NCBI GenBank assembly: GCA_001600175.1
Contig: BCJC01000009.1
Span: forward strand, 248,001 to 312,000
Direction of reading: 5' to 3'
Length of the DNA stretch: 64,000 nucleotides
Origin: Erythrobasidium yunnanense
Lineage: Eukaryota; Basidiomycota; Cystobasidiomycetes; Erythrobasidiales; Erythrobasidiaceae
Part shown: positions 22,312-33,192 of the stretch, piece after piece
How the letters are laid out: each line of letters opens with the position of its first letter
Numbering within the stretch: position 1 is the first letter of the stretch
Program-made: the position numbers and the translations under genes
The notes under the pieces: model-generated
What the model saw: the letters and a program-made list of their open reading frames with translations, nothing else
What the model was told of the DNA's origin: nothing
Database searches by the model: none

Positions 22312-23232
22312 CTACCTGTCCTCTGCCCACTCGTTCTCCTTCTTGATCTGGGCCTGTAGGATGAAGTGTCAGCAAAACGCCAGGCCGACAGATGAGACAG
22401 CAGCCTACCTCCTCCTCTGGAGTGAAGTCGTTGACGATGTTGAATAGTTTTCGGATCTCCTCTGGCTGTTTGCCCTTAATCATGTTGGCAACGGTCTTGC
22501 ATCCGACGTCGCTGAAGAAACGCGTTAGTCAATTACGACCTCGAAAGAAAGGGAGAATACGCACAGAAGAGGCTTGATGTCGAGATAGTTTGCAGCAAGG
22601 ATGATCTCGAAGAGCATCTCCTGGTCGACCTGAATGAACTTCTGGTCCCACTCGCTGATCTCGGTCGTCTTCTTTCGTGTCTCATCGGCATCCTCAGGCA
22701 GAGGCTCGGGGTCCTTCTTGTGGTGCTCACACCAGTCTAGCACCTGTATGTATATGTCAGTACCTTCGTGACCAAACAAATTGCAAATTTCTACCTTCTG
22801 TAGGACGCTTGACGAGACATTTGGTAGGGGGATAGCTTCGTCTGATTCACCGACATCTGAAGGCGGTGAAGAGGATAGACAACGTCAGTATACTCTGTAA
22901 TCAGTCTGGAGTGATTGCGGTCCGAGTCTTGAGGTAGTGTAGGGGACGTCGGACGGGCGCATTTGAGCAGACAGAAACTGACCCTCGAGCATGTTCTTGA
23001 TGAGGACAGAGCGAGTAGCCTGAACACACACACAATATGTACCATCAGTATCGCCTGCTTTGAACACGCTGTTTCCCGCTCGAAAACGAGCGGACGATCC
23101 AGCAAGGGCCAGGGTCAGCAAGCGTCGACTCACGACTTCATGGTCAACTGCGAATTCCTCGTTGTCTGCGCTCGTAAGCTTGACCTTCTTCGTTTCGGTA
23201 GCGGGCGCGGTGCTTGCTTCAGCTGCAGACAT
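22312..23232 (-). CDS. SKP1: SCF ubiquitin-ligase adaptor Skp1
   Basis: Skp1 links F-box proteins to Cullin-1 in SCF ubiquitin ligases and also serves kinetochore and V-ATPase assembly in yeast. Six exons (23232..23134, 23019..22983, 22856..22795, 22743..22565, 22511..22409, 22353..22312) give 173 aa. After a short Ala/Thr-rich leader comes the BTB/POZ-like half ([48 protein letters not shown]). The C-terminal F-box-binding helices follow: [56 protein letters not shown] and the end [16 protein letters not shown]. All are near-invariant in the family. Three F-box-type genes lie in the same window (39.7, 41.3 and 52 kb). Confidence 0.98.
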
Positions 23233-23628
23233 GGTGGTTTTAGGTGAATTGGTTGGTCGGGATGCAAAGGGCAAAGGACCTTTGAACCGCGAACTAAGAG
23301 TAGCAAGTTTGGTTGATGTAATACTTACAACGTAGATAGATCGACATGTACGGTAGCGCGAGCTGTCTGTTCTGTCCAGATCCTGCTGCCAGTCACCTGT
23401 CCGGCGATAGAAACACGCGTACATGGCATATCCAAATCGCCGAAAGAGACGCTGAAGTACTTACAGAAGCATAAAGCATGCTGGGTAGCTGCGCTAGAAA
23501 CGAGACGTACGTTAGTCAAGAGATAGCCGGAGTGGTGCAGCAGCACCGAGGGATTGTAAGAGCATGAAGAGGTAGTAAGCATAACAACAATGAAGAGCAG
23601 GAAACATTAGTATATCCGTTCACAATTC
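23233..23628. other. intergenic, 396 bp: SKP1 promoter and leader
   Basis: Upstream of SKP1 and downstream of EME1, both leftward. Splice-like sites occur on the minus strand (an acceptor-like CAG near 23240), so a 5'-UTR intron is possible. No coding sequence is supported. Confidence 0.4.
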
Positions 23629-25703
23629 TCAAACGTAATGTCTCGCGCGAAGGTCTTGCATCTTGCCGGCCATATTGAAGTGCTTGTCCTTGGTAAAGAG
23701 GAAGATGTAGACTCTTTCGCTGACGGCACTTCCGATCCGCCTGTTTTTAGCAGCTCCATCTACTCGAGACGCGACCTGGATTTATATGAAGTCCGTCAGC
23801 AGCGCTATAAGCCGATCCGCAATTTCAGGCCTACCACCAGATCAGCGAGCATTTCCTTCCTGTCATACTCGCTATTGCAAGCTCTGTATGCATTGATAAG
23901 GACACGCCAGGTAGGGAAGTGACTTGCAATCGATTGAGCGCATGAAGGTGTAATGCCGAAAATGCAGGCTAGCTGATTGAGGTAGGTCTTTGCTAGATTG
24001 CCTCTGTCACTTGATTCGATCTTGCCGTCGATGTTGAGAGCAGCTTCTCGCTTTCTTTCGATGAGTCTGAGACGAAAGAAGGTTGTCAGCGGAAATCGCG
24101 TGCTGATAAGACGAGATCTCACTTGTATGGCTTGTGAGCTACATCCTTCGTCAATTCGACTATCCAATCGACAGTCTCTCCTAGTCCTTCCGGTGTAACA
24201 ATATGACAATTTCCGGCAATCTGGCACATTGCCAATTCATCCTTGATGTCATCCATCGTGATGTTGCTGTTCCATTTTCTATTATTTGCCGCTCTCTTCT
24301 TGGCAGCTTGTCCGTCGTTCTTCTCTAGTGCTTCAGCTGCCCAGCTTGCGTTCTCAGCTCGTTGTTTGGCCTTTCCTTTCTCGCTTAAGTTCTGTACGAG
24401 GAGGAAAATCTGGTAGTGAGCAGCATGGGTTTGCTGTGCTTTGGTAGCCAGATCGATGAGAGAGCCTTCCATCTGTCCGTTCTTTCGACACTGTACAGCT
24501 TCTTCCACCTCTTGCGCGCTGAGATAGATAATGATGGTAGCTTGTTCCTCCAATTGATTGGCTCCCTTCGCTCGCGGAATCCAGCATCGAGACTTGGAAT
24601 CCCAGTCTTTCGTGACATCTCGTACCCAATGTATCGTCTTTGGATGGCATCCCTCGCGGGGAGGCTGAGAAACGTATTTGCAGTTGAGCTCCCCGTAGCG
24701 GGCTCCAAGAGAGATGCGTATCTTGTCTTCAAAATACTTGTCGGCTAGTAGAGCTGTGGAAAGCCTGACTTCGATCTCGCGGCAGGACTCCTTGCGGTCC
24801 GACAGCTTGTTGGAGTTCTTCATAGCATTCTTGGATTCTTTTTCCTTTGCGGCTGCAGCCTGAGGAGCCCGCCCATCAGCATACCTTCTTCGGCATAGTG
24901 TGAACTGTGCTTACAGCCTTTTCTGCCTTCTCTTTGTCCTTCTCCGCTTTCTTTGCAGCTCTTTCCTGCTCCTTCAGCTGAGCTTTAGTCAAAGTCGGCT
25001 CCTTCTCCTTCTCCGCACTCTTTCTTCTCTTCTTTGCCGGTTCATCATCATCGGAAGATTCGCTAGCTTTGCGCTGACGACTAGATTCCGCCCTAGCTTT
25101 CGTGGTAGATGGCTCGGGCTGAAAGAGTTGCTTCTTCTTTGTGACTGCATCGTGTCTGCCAGAAGAGGAAGAGCTTGAAGGAGGAGAAGGTAGAGTGTCT
25201 GCCTGTCTGCCTTTTCCCTTGTCCAAGCGATGGGCGAGCATGCTAGTGTCGCTCGCGCCTCTCCTGAAAGTTCCAGCTCCGATGTCCGGTAGTTCTTCGT
25301 CTTCAGAGTCGTCGTCTGGACGTTGTCCGCGCTTCTTTGCCTTTCCCAAAACATCGCTAGGTGCCGACGCGACCTGACGAGATAAGCCGTTTTTCACCAA
25401 GGTAGGCGCAGGTTTCGCAGAGTGTGCCGGACCAGCGTCATCTTCATCATCGTCGTCTGAGTCAATCTCGATGACATTGCCAGCATGCGGCGAACTCGTC
25501 TTGTTTTGTAAAGGAGGTGGGATGGACAGAGGTGGTGGGAGAGCGAGATTAGATGAAGAAGAAGACGGCGGTCGAGCTGTTTGATATGTAGCATTTGTGT
25601 TGACTGACGTGCGAGCGGGAACAGAACCTCGCGCAGCCGCAGCTCCAGCTCCAGTTGAGACCGGACCCAGCATCTCGATGTCAGAGTCGCTGTCGTACCC
25701 CAT
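23629..25703 (-). CDS. EME1: crossover-junction endonuclease subunit Eme1/Mms4-like
   Basis: Probable non-catalytic partner of Mus81, the structure-specific endonuclease that cuts branched DNA during recombination and replication restart. Exons 25703..24915, 24859..24123, 24066..23835 and 23775..23629 give 634 aa. The first 270 residues are disordered, Ser/acidic-rich, and hold a patch like a SUMO-interacting motif (VIEIDSDDDDEDD). A charged Lys/Glu coiled coil follows (KAQLKEQERAAKKAEKDKEK). The nuclease-like domain has EIEVRLSTALLADKYFEDKI, KTIHWVRDVTKDWD, ATIIIYLSAQEV, LATKAQQTHAAHYQIFLLV and ITMDDIKDELAMCQI. It lacks the ERKxxxD active site, as expected for Eme1. The tandem HhH end has LNQLACIFGITPSCAQSIASHFPTWRVLINAY, where ERKEMLADL-like text closes the domain. 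The last acceptor (GTCGCG) keeps the frame; the donor could be 3 nt either way. Confidence 0.82.
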
Positions 25704-25949
25704 GGTGCTTGTATGTTCTTGACGTTCAAGAAGACGCTGCTATCAAGTGCGAACGCAGAAAGTCTGGCAAAGCATGCAGGCGAGCAAAGTCAAGAGACGC
25801 GTTGATTGTGGTCAAAACACGGGTCGGAAGACTGAACATAGGAAAGCGGTCCTGCAGGACTGTAGCAACATCCAGTCCAATGTCACAACGAACAGTACAT
25901 AATGCGGACGATAGTCTAGAGGAAGCCAGACAGAGAGAGAGACATTGCT

Positions 25950-27247
25950 CTAGATGGTGCCGTTCTTCTTGAGGATATAGATGGTAATGGCTATGGCGGC
26001 CGCAAGTAGTATGCAGAACAGCAACCAAAAACAGCACTTTCGCTTGCTTCTAGCCTTCTGAGCCGATGCTTTGCCCTTGACGATCTCCTTCTCTCCCTGC
26101 TCCATGTCCTTTTCGATAGTCTGAGCTGTCTGCTCGATAGTAACGATCTGATGATCTTGCTGCTCGACCAGATTCGCCATGTCGTTGAATAATGCTTGTA
26201 GCTCTATAAGACTCTCGGCGATCTTGTTAATATCCTTCTGACGTTCTTGTACTTCGCGATAGACGTTACGCGAATCGTGATATCTTGTGGATTCAGTGAG
26301 CTACAACGCCTATGGTCAGTGAAATTCGTTGTCACAGAAGGCAAACCCACGGCTGTAGCACAGACTTGTGCGCTTCGATCGGACTCTACAGCTTCTCGTA
26401 CTTCCTCTGGCGTAGCATCAGGCTTGACGATCTTGTATTGACGTGCCATTCTTTCTCGATACTTCTCTCGACTTCTAGCTTCCACTTCTCGATATTCCTG
26501 AATTAGGTCCATGAATCTTCATACTTCTGTTAGCTGCAAAGCCTCTTTCAAAATAGCATGTAGTACTCACTTCTTCTTCTGCGATCCCACCTGCATGCGC
26601 CTAGCCTGTTTCTCGTTCTCTCCTCCTTGTGTAGGTGGCCAGGCCGCTAGTTCTTCAAGCGCACTCTTTGCAGCAGCCATCTGCCTTTGCATGTCCTTGG
26701 TAGTGTACTCCAGCTCTTCTCGGGCTTCATGCTCGCGTTGTTCATCGGCACTACTGGTCAATACGCGTGTATGTAGATTGGATATCTGGTCAATGACGCG
26801 CTTGAGGTTGTTGAGCGAGGCGGACAGCTGGTCGACCTGTAAATCCAGCATCAGCGAATGGTCTCTGCGCTCAGCGAGCTAGACTTACCTGGTCAAAGAA
26901 GTCATTCTGGCTCTTGCCGGCCTGCTGCTGAATGACAGGCGCATTGCCATATCCCATGCCTTGCATCTCATACTGGTTACGATTATCTTGCATGTATTGC
27001 TTCTCGTTGCTTTGCATTCGCGCAGGTACGAGCTCGGTCGTCGAGCCTCCATTCAGGGAGACCGTGGATTGGCCTTGCCCATACGACATTGGCTCTTCGC
27101 TGTAGCCATACTGCTGCTGTTGCTGAGGAGGCTGAGCCTGGTACTGCTGCTGGCGCTGTCGCTCGGCCTGCCAGATGAGTGTCAGTACGGATTCCTGAAG
27201 GCGCAGCTGAGGCGCACTTTGAGCTGTCCGAGCCTGTCTCTCGACAT
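25950..27247 (-). CDS. Sso/syntaxin-1-type Qa-SNARE, copy 1
   Basis: Plasma-membrane t-SNARE for exocytosis. Five exons (27247..27218, 27167..26889, 26836..26571, 26516..26351, 26300..25950) give 363 aa. A 30-nt first exon encodes MSRDRLGQLK. A Gln-rich disordered stretch follows (about 11-80), then the Habc helices (NDFFDQVDQLSASLNNL, TRVLTS, QRQMAAAKSALEEL) and FMDLIQEYREVEARSREKY. The SNARE helix (YREVQERQKDINKIAESL...VEQQDHQIVTIEQ) has its zero-layer Gln in EQQDH. KARSKRK precedes the single C-terminal membrane helix (CCFWLLFCILLAAAIAITIYI), and the protein ends KKNGTI. The third intron uses a GTGGGT donor. First of three tandem leftward paralogs, with the same 30-nt exon 1 as copy 2. Confidence 0.92.
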
Positions 27248-27715
27248 CAGCAACCCGTCAGTGATGTTAGATATCGCGTAAGGTCGTCAGTAAACATAGC
27301 GAGTCCGACATTTCGATTCAGGCTTGCTTGCATCGCTCGCGGGCCATGCAGTCGTTGATAGGGGGTCTGGCAGGACAGGACAAAGGCGGCCAATGCGTGG
27401 GATTTACGTTATGCAAATCAACGGACGTGAGCGCAGGAAGTTTAGATATGTTGTCGAAGATAGCTTCCAGCAGTCGCTAGCCTTGGTAGTACGAGCAGAA
27501 AGGAAGTTGAAAGCCTATGTATTATTGCAATAAAGCGTAGAGTAGCGTACAAGAACCGGAGCAGAGAGTATATTAGGCTCTAGGATATAGATAACACTAT
27601 GGCAGCTTAAGCTTTAGCGAGTGTGAGTCCATGAAGGCTTGGACGAGTAAAGATCGGCAGAGTCCAGGGCGAGAAGGCGGTATGGCTATCAATGCAGCTG
27701 CAAACACTTCGCTTC
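27248..27715. other. intergenic, 468 bp between syntaxin copies 1 and 2
   Basis: Promoter of syntaxin copy 1 and 3' region of copy 2. I see no supported gene. Confidence 0.5.
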
Positions 27716-29691
27716 TTACAATTTGCCTTGGTTGCTGAGAACACTGTGTGGGGAGAAGACGTAGGATTTGGCGTTAGCATGGGGCCCGGCCGGACGCAAA
27801 TAAGCAGAACGACATACCCAAGAGTGATGCCAAGGGCTAGAGCCTGTGAGAAGATTTTGGGTCAGCAAACTGCGTTTAGGCCGTAATTTGAAAGCTTTGG
27901 GCTTGTAACTTGCAATCACTGCAAGGACAATAAGATTAGCCTAAGAACTACTGCATTTCTATTGCGATTTTACTTGCCTATCACAACCAAAATCCAGAAA
28001 CAGATGACGCCTGTGAAAAAGCGATTGCAGGTTAGTTTGAAGTCCGACCATGATCCAGAAGCAAAAGACTCACGCTTCCTTCGAGCCTTTCGGGCGGACT
28101 TAACGCCTGCAACCAACAAGTAGTATCTCAGTATGCTGTAATCACTATCTTGCTCTTGTGACAGCCGGACCTTTCTCGATTTGTTGGTTGCCCTAATACG
28201 ACAATTGGATCAGCACGTATGCGGCAGACAGAAATACAAACTACACTTACTGCTTGCATATTGGTCTCAACATCTTGAGCAGATGCTTCGATAGTCTAGG
28301 CAAGTATCGAAAGTCAAAGCACAATCTTGACGGGCAAGTCCCATAAGGCTCTCGACCCACCTGAATCTGCTCATCCTGTCTCTCGACAAGCGCAGCTAGG
28401 TCATTGAAGATCTGCTGGAGTTCCGTCATTGTTTCCGCGATTCTTTGAATGTCCGCATGTCTCTCCTGGACTTCTCTATATGCGTTTCTAGCATCTGCGT
28501 ATCTCGTAGACTGCGTCAATGCGTTCGCAAACACTTGAGAGCCTTGGTCCGTGTCCATTGCGTAGCGGATCTCCTCTTGAGTAGCGTCGGGCTTGACGAT
28601 CTTGTATTGACGCTCCATGCGCGCGCGGTGCTTCTCCCGAGATTTGGCTTCGACTTCGCGGTATTCTTGAATCAAGTCCATGAACCTGGTCACACAACCA
28701 TCAACATTTGCGAAAATCTAGAGTATGAACTCGGCCCACTTCTTCTTCTGCACGGCGACCTGCATGCGACGGGTGTTTCGCTCGCCTTCTTTACCGGGAA
28801 CATTAGGTTCCCTATCATTGAGGTCCGATAAGTTCTTGATACGAAGTTTGATGCTATTTGTCATGCGAGACGTCTCGGTCGTGATTCGGCTGAGCTCTTG
28901 CTGGGCTTGTTCTTGACGCTCCTCATTGGTCGCACTGTTTAGTACAGTTGTATGCAGCTGACTGATCTGCCCGATGTTGCTCTTGAGCTGTTGTAGACTT
29001 TGCGAGATGTTCTCAATCTGTTCGGAAGAAGCACATGGTGAGTTTGAGGACGGTCTTTCGGCGAGGTGGGAAGACTGACCTCTGCGAAGAACTCGTTCAT
29101 ACTGCTCTGTGGGCCCAAGGCAGGCGCTCCATTGCCGTATTCTTGACCTGCTCCCGCTCCGACCTGCTGCATTTCGTACTGATCCTGCCCTCCCGCTGGC
29201 ATCTGGCCTGGCGCTCCTGCATATCCTTGCTGAGCAGCTCCTACTGGGTACGCAGCTGGCTGTTGCCCTGCGTATCCTCCTGCTCCAGCACCAGCTTGAC
29301 CGCCTCGACCAGCCTGCGGGGGCGCTGCATATCCGGCTCCTTGACCTTGCTGAGCGTAGTTTGAAGGCTCATTGTAACTGATTCGCACATTGACAGCACA
29401 TCAGCCTCGGTTCTCTGCGATCTTCCTCGACTCTGGCTGGCATATGGCCCTCCTAAGACCGCCCGAAAGTATCCAAATTGCAGCTTACGCAGGTTGCTGA
29501 GGCGCAGAGAATGTAGGAGATCCTTGTTGCTGCTGAATAGGGCTGCCTGCTTGCTGTGGGCCCACACCTCTCGCCCGGTCTCGCTCAGCCTGCCCAGCCC
29601 AGCCAGAATATCAGCCCATTTCGTTCCGACTTTCGCTGCTCGCTGTTCGCCGTGTTCTGACCTTCATTTGTGCGAGGCGATCACGGCTCAT
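27716..29691 (-). CDS. Sso/syntaxin-1-type Qa-SNARE, copy 2, with fragmented C-terminal exons
   Basis: Second tandem plasma-membrane t-SNARE. Exons 29691..29662, 29589..29489, 29377..29080, 29017..28740, 28685..28361, 28295..28251, 28192..28171, 28106..28074, 28010..27978, 27918..27914, 27843..27818 and 27743..27716 sum to 1224 nt (407 aa). MSRDRLAQMK is followed by a Gly/Gln/Ala-rich linker, then Habc (MNEFFAE, ENISQSLQQLKSNIGQISQL) and FMDLIQEYREVEAKSREKH. The SNARE helix has AREVQERH-like text and zero-layer Gln in VERQDEQI. Basic KSARKARRK precedes an anchor reading VICFWILVVIVIALALGITL. To get that anchor in frame I need a 5-nt microexon between two introns with GC donors (AG|GCAAGT and ATT|GCAAGT). 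The alternative is one longer intron with a GTGATA donor, which shortens the helix by three residues. The 3' end is therefore tentative; the rest is firm. Confidence 0.85.
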
Positions 29692-30013
29692 GACTTCTTG
29701 TTGGGAGTTTGAGGTTTGGAGGAAAGAGCTGGCTCCGAAATAAACAGAAGTCGAAAAAGCAGGGAGAAAGCAGACGTAAAAGCTCTTTATGGCTTTCTGA
29801 AGCAGTCCTGCAGCACCAAAAAGAGCCAGAAGTGTCAGAGAAAGCCAGCTGGAATCGCAACTCTTTGCAACCTATTCTGGACACAAGGTGATGTCAAGGC
29901 TATTGCACGTGCTAAGGAAGAAAGCTATACACAACAGAAGCTCTATGTAACAGACACTGAACACTATATACATCCTATCGGGACTAGTTACGAGAAAAGC
30001 GGAAGGAGACTCT
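29692..30013. other. intergenic, 322 bp between syntaxin copies 2 and 3
   Basis: Promoter and leader of copy 2 plus the 3' end of copy 3. No gene signal. Confidence 0.45.
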
Positions 30014-32166
30014 CTAGTCAACATCTGCGAACTGAGCCACGGCTGCCGAAGGAATGGGAGACCCGACATTCGCATTGCCTCCAGCGGCAGCTGATGCTTG
30101 AGCTCCATTGTCGCCTCCGCCGCTTGCAGTGCTGGCAGCCGCAGCCGTAGTTCTTGCTGCTGCCGCATTGTTGCCCGCGCCCGCTGCAGAGCTCGTTTGA
30201 GCAGCTTCCCGAGTCGTGGTAGCAGTGACCGTCCTGACGACTTCTTCCTTGTCTTTGTTTTTGTTCTCGTTGATCTTCGGAATCACGTACTTCAAGACGA
30301 CAAGAACGACCGTCACGGCGACGGCTATTAGAATCAGAATAGCGATGCACCAGCAGATCTTGCGCTTTCTTCGTGCTCCCTTTGCAGAGACGACTGCTTT
30401 TGTGATCTCGTTATGGCCGGTTTCCATGTCGCGGACGACTTCTTCGGCCTGCATAAAAGCCAAATGAGTAGGTGTAAGATGTATATGTTGTTTGTGTAGA
30501 CTGACCTTTTGTTCAATATGTATGATCTGCTCGTCTTGCTCCTCAACCATGCTGCCGGCGAGTGGTCTTAGCAAATGAGCGCAAGACACTTAGTAAGGGA
30601 GACCTACACAGCCATGTCTTGGAATAGCTGGAAGAGCTCGACTAGAGTCCTTTCAATCTTCTTGATGTCTTCGTGCCTGTTCTGAACATCGTTCAAGACG
30701 CCTCGAGCGTCTGCTGAGCGTTGTGATTGGCGGAGCTGTACATCAACGTCAATGCTTAGCCGAGTCTCATATAGATATATGAGACGACCTACCGCCTGCG
30801 CAAAGACCTGTACTTCCTGTCCACCCTCTACGACCTGTCTGATCTCCTCTGGGGATGCATCTGGTTTAACGATCTGATACTGTCTTTCAATCTTATGTTT
30901 CGCCTTATCGCGGTTCCTCATCTCCATATTCTGATACGTCTGCACGATCTCCAAGAACTTCTCTCTGACAGCCCCGATCTGGGCTTTGCGATTCTGACGT
31001 TCCTGTTCCGCTTGTCCGTGTGTGCGAATACGTGTAGTCTCTTGCAAGTCCTTGATTCGATTCCGGAGGTTGTTGGTCAGCTTGCGTGTCTGATCGGCTA
31101 CTTGTTCGAGCTCTTCGACCACTTCATCCCCGCCTGAGCCAGTCAAATTGCGCGAATGAAGCTGGTCCAAGTACGATATATGGTTCTCCAGATCTCGGAA
31201 AGCAGAACGTATCGATCCAATCTCGTCGAAGAACTCATTCATGTCGATGACCGGAGCATTGCTGACGATGTTGCTGTCATTATTCATAGTTGGCGAAGGT
31301 GTTACAGGTGCGTGATTCAGCGGTATCTGGCGACCTCTGCTGTCTTTATGCAGTACTGGGACTTGATATGTCTCTGGATTGGCTTGGTAGCCGGTAAGAT
31401 TCCTAGTCTTGCCCTGCTGAGGTGGATAGCCTTTGAACTTCTCGGGATTGCCATAGTCAGTACTAAGAGCTACCTGGCTGGCATTCTTCTCGTAGTACGC
31501 GGAATCATCTTCTCTAGCGCCATAGTAATTCTGTTGGGTCGGCGGAGGAGGAATCCTATCGGCTTGATTATAGCTATCCTGCTGTGGTCGTTGCTGCTGC
31601 TGTTGCTGCCTTCGCAGTGACCTAGAAGCTTCACGAGTAGACGGCACAGGTGGTATCGCTTGCGAGTAGTCCTGTCTACCTTGCTGCAACTGGTCCTGCT
31701 GGTACATTCCTGCGGCCTGCGATGGCCTCCGCCTCGTCTGTGCTCTCGCTCGCTGACCACGCGTATCCTCATCTTGTCCATCATGGAAGTTGACAGGCGA
31801 AGTGGGAGCCTGCTGGGCGTAGTTATCGCGTCCGCCAGCGGCATATGCAAGGTTGTTGTTGTAGCTTGGCGCGGGTCCTGGACCGCGAGACTGAGGGTAG
31901 CCATAGCCAGGAGCTTCTTCATTGTTACGAGATGCATATCCATAGCCATTATCCCTATTCGAGTGCAAGAAGTCAACTGATTGTCCTCGAGCATTCCAGC
32001 CATCCGCTGGGCGCGCCGTCGAGGTCGGCTTCGCTCACTGCTGCTGAGGATAGCGAGGATCTGGCGCAGAATAGCCAGCATTCTGCTCTTCGTACGATGC
32101 ATTGCGGTTGTGCGTTCTTTGCGCTGCTTGCTGCTCTCGCATTGCTTTCAATCTATCGCGACTCAT
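30014..32166 (-). CDS. Sso/syntaxin-type Qa-SNARE, copy 3, long with a luminal/extracellular tail
   Basis: Third tandem syntaxin. Five exons (32166..32039, 31954..30793, 30735..30608, 30551..30506, 30448..30014) give 632 aa, far longer than the usual 280-360. MSRDRLKAMREQQ matches copies 1 and 2. About 270 residues of Gln/Tyr/Pro/Arg-rich low complexity follow. Habc then begins at MNEFFDEIGSIRSAFRDLENHI; the intron found here in copies 1 and 2 is absent. KIERQYQIVKPDASPEEI is shared with the others. The SNARE helix (VQNRHEDIKKIERTLVELFQLFQDMAV, then MVEEQDEQIIHIEQ) keeps the zero-layer Gln. After KGARRKRK and the membrane helix (ICWCIAILILIAVAVTVVLVV) come about 100 more residues, Lys/Glu-rich then Ala/Ser/Gly-rich. 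Normal syntaxins end within a few residues of the anchor. Confidence 0.88.
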
Positions 32167-32399
32167 GCCTTCTTTTGCTTTTTGGATAAGGAGAGTGGGT
32201 TGCTCAAAGAGAGTGTTATCGTCGCAGTATGTACCGAATGAGAAGACTTCAAGAAGACCAGCTTCTTTTTACGCAGAATGGGGTGAGAGAGACACCGCCA
32301 AAAGGCGGCCTCCCAAATTCGGCTTGGAAGAGTCTAGACTGATAGCAACAACAAAGATCGTCCGTTGCACATCTAAGAGACTGGCAGAGTCTAAGGGTA

Positions 32400-33065
32400 T
32401 TACGACGTATCGGCTTCAACTGCCATGCTAGATCTACCGTGTCCCATCCTACAAACGACTTCTCCAGAATCGGTGACCTTTCCGTTCTCTCGCGCTTTAG
32501 CCTCTGCCAGCGTTGCGTAGTATAGCGTCGCGTTGTGCTGCATGGCGGACACGTCTTTATTACAGCACAGCTCTATCCCCTGTTGTCCAGCGAGCTGGCG
32601 TAGAAAGTCGCTTTGGCTTTCTCGCGGGCAGACGACTCTCTTGATTCCAGCATGGACAAGCAGCATGAAGCACTGTTTGCAAGGCGGGAAAGTGATGTAT
32701 ATCGTAGAGCCAGCAAGCCGCGTGCCTGCTGCTGCAGCTTTCGAAATGACCAGAGCTTCGGCGTGCCATTCTGCTCGCGGATCAAAGTCTACTGGCACGT
32801 TGGTGGAGTAGCCTAGGATATCGCCAGCTTCATTTACGCAGATGGACGCCATATGCCCCTTCTTGGATGTAGAGGTACGGACTAGGATGAAGCATTGTTG
32901 GAGGTAGAAATCGTCTAGGTTGGGCCAGTAGGATGGGACGAGGAAGTCATGCGTAGACTTTAGACTTGGGAGTAGCTTTAGATTGTGCTGCTCGTCGGGC
33001 GCGAGAAGGCTCTTTGACATGTCATGATAGAAGAGAAAGCTACCAATTCGTGAAGATTGCATCAA
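32400..33065 (-). CDS. CMP/dCMP-type zinc-dependent deaminase
   Basis: Single-exon protein of up to 221 aa. The zinc-site pattern is clear: WHAEALVIS (His ligand plus proton-shuttle Glu) and, 27 residues later, PPCKQC (two Cys ligands), followed by FMLLVHAGIKRVVCPRE. Strand GSTIYITF precedes the Cys pair. This is the CMP/dCMP deaminase fold, with spacing most like deoxycytidylate or general nucleobase deaminases. The exact substrate cannot be read. Two starts are possible: ATG at 33065 or 33020 (MSKSLLAPDE). I list the longer one without strong evidence. A different deaminase of RIB2 type lies at 42.7 kb. Confidence 0.8.
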   Translation of the reverse strand: MMQSSRIGSFLFYHDMSKSLLAPDEQHNLKLLPSLKSTHDFLVPSYWPNLDDFYLQQCFILVRTSTSKKGHMASICVNEAGDILGYSTNVPVDFDPRAEWHAEALVISKAAAAGTRLAGSTIYITFPPCKQCFMLLVHAGIKRVVCPRESQSDFLRQLAGQQGIELCCNKDVSAMQHNATLYYATLAEAKARENGKVTDSGEVVCRMGHGRSSMAVEADTS

Positions 33066-33192
33066 AGTCCGAACAATGGAAGAAGTACAAAGCTAATCAT
33101 TCAGAGTCCGTATATCTCGTCCTTTCATCTCCATACTCAGTTTCCGTGTCGATCTTTTGGGTCGTAACTATCTTGACCGAGTCTCGTACGTG

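Noticed and set aside
22885-23424. Long open frame (179 codons) on the minus strand over SKP1
   Set aside because: It contains SKP1 exon 1 read through an intron; the spliced SKP1 model explains the sequence.
31470-32102. 210-codon open frame in a second minus-strand frame
   Set aside because: Overlaps the Gln-rich N-terminus of syntaxin copy 3; low complexity makes all frames open.
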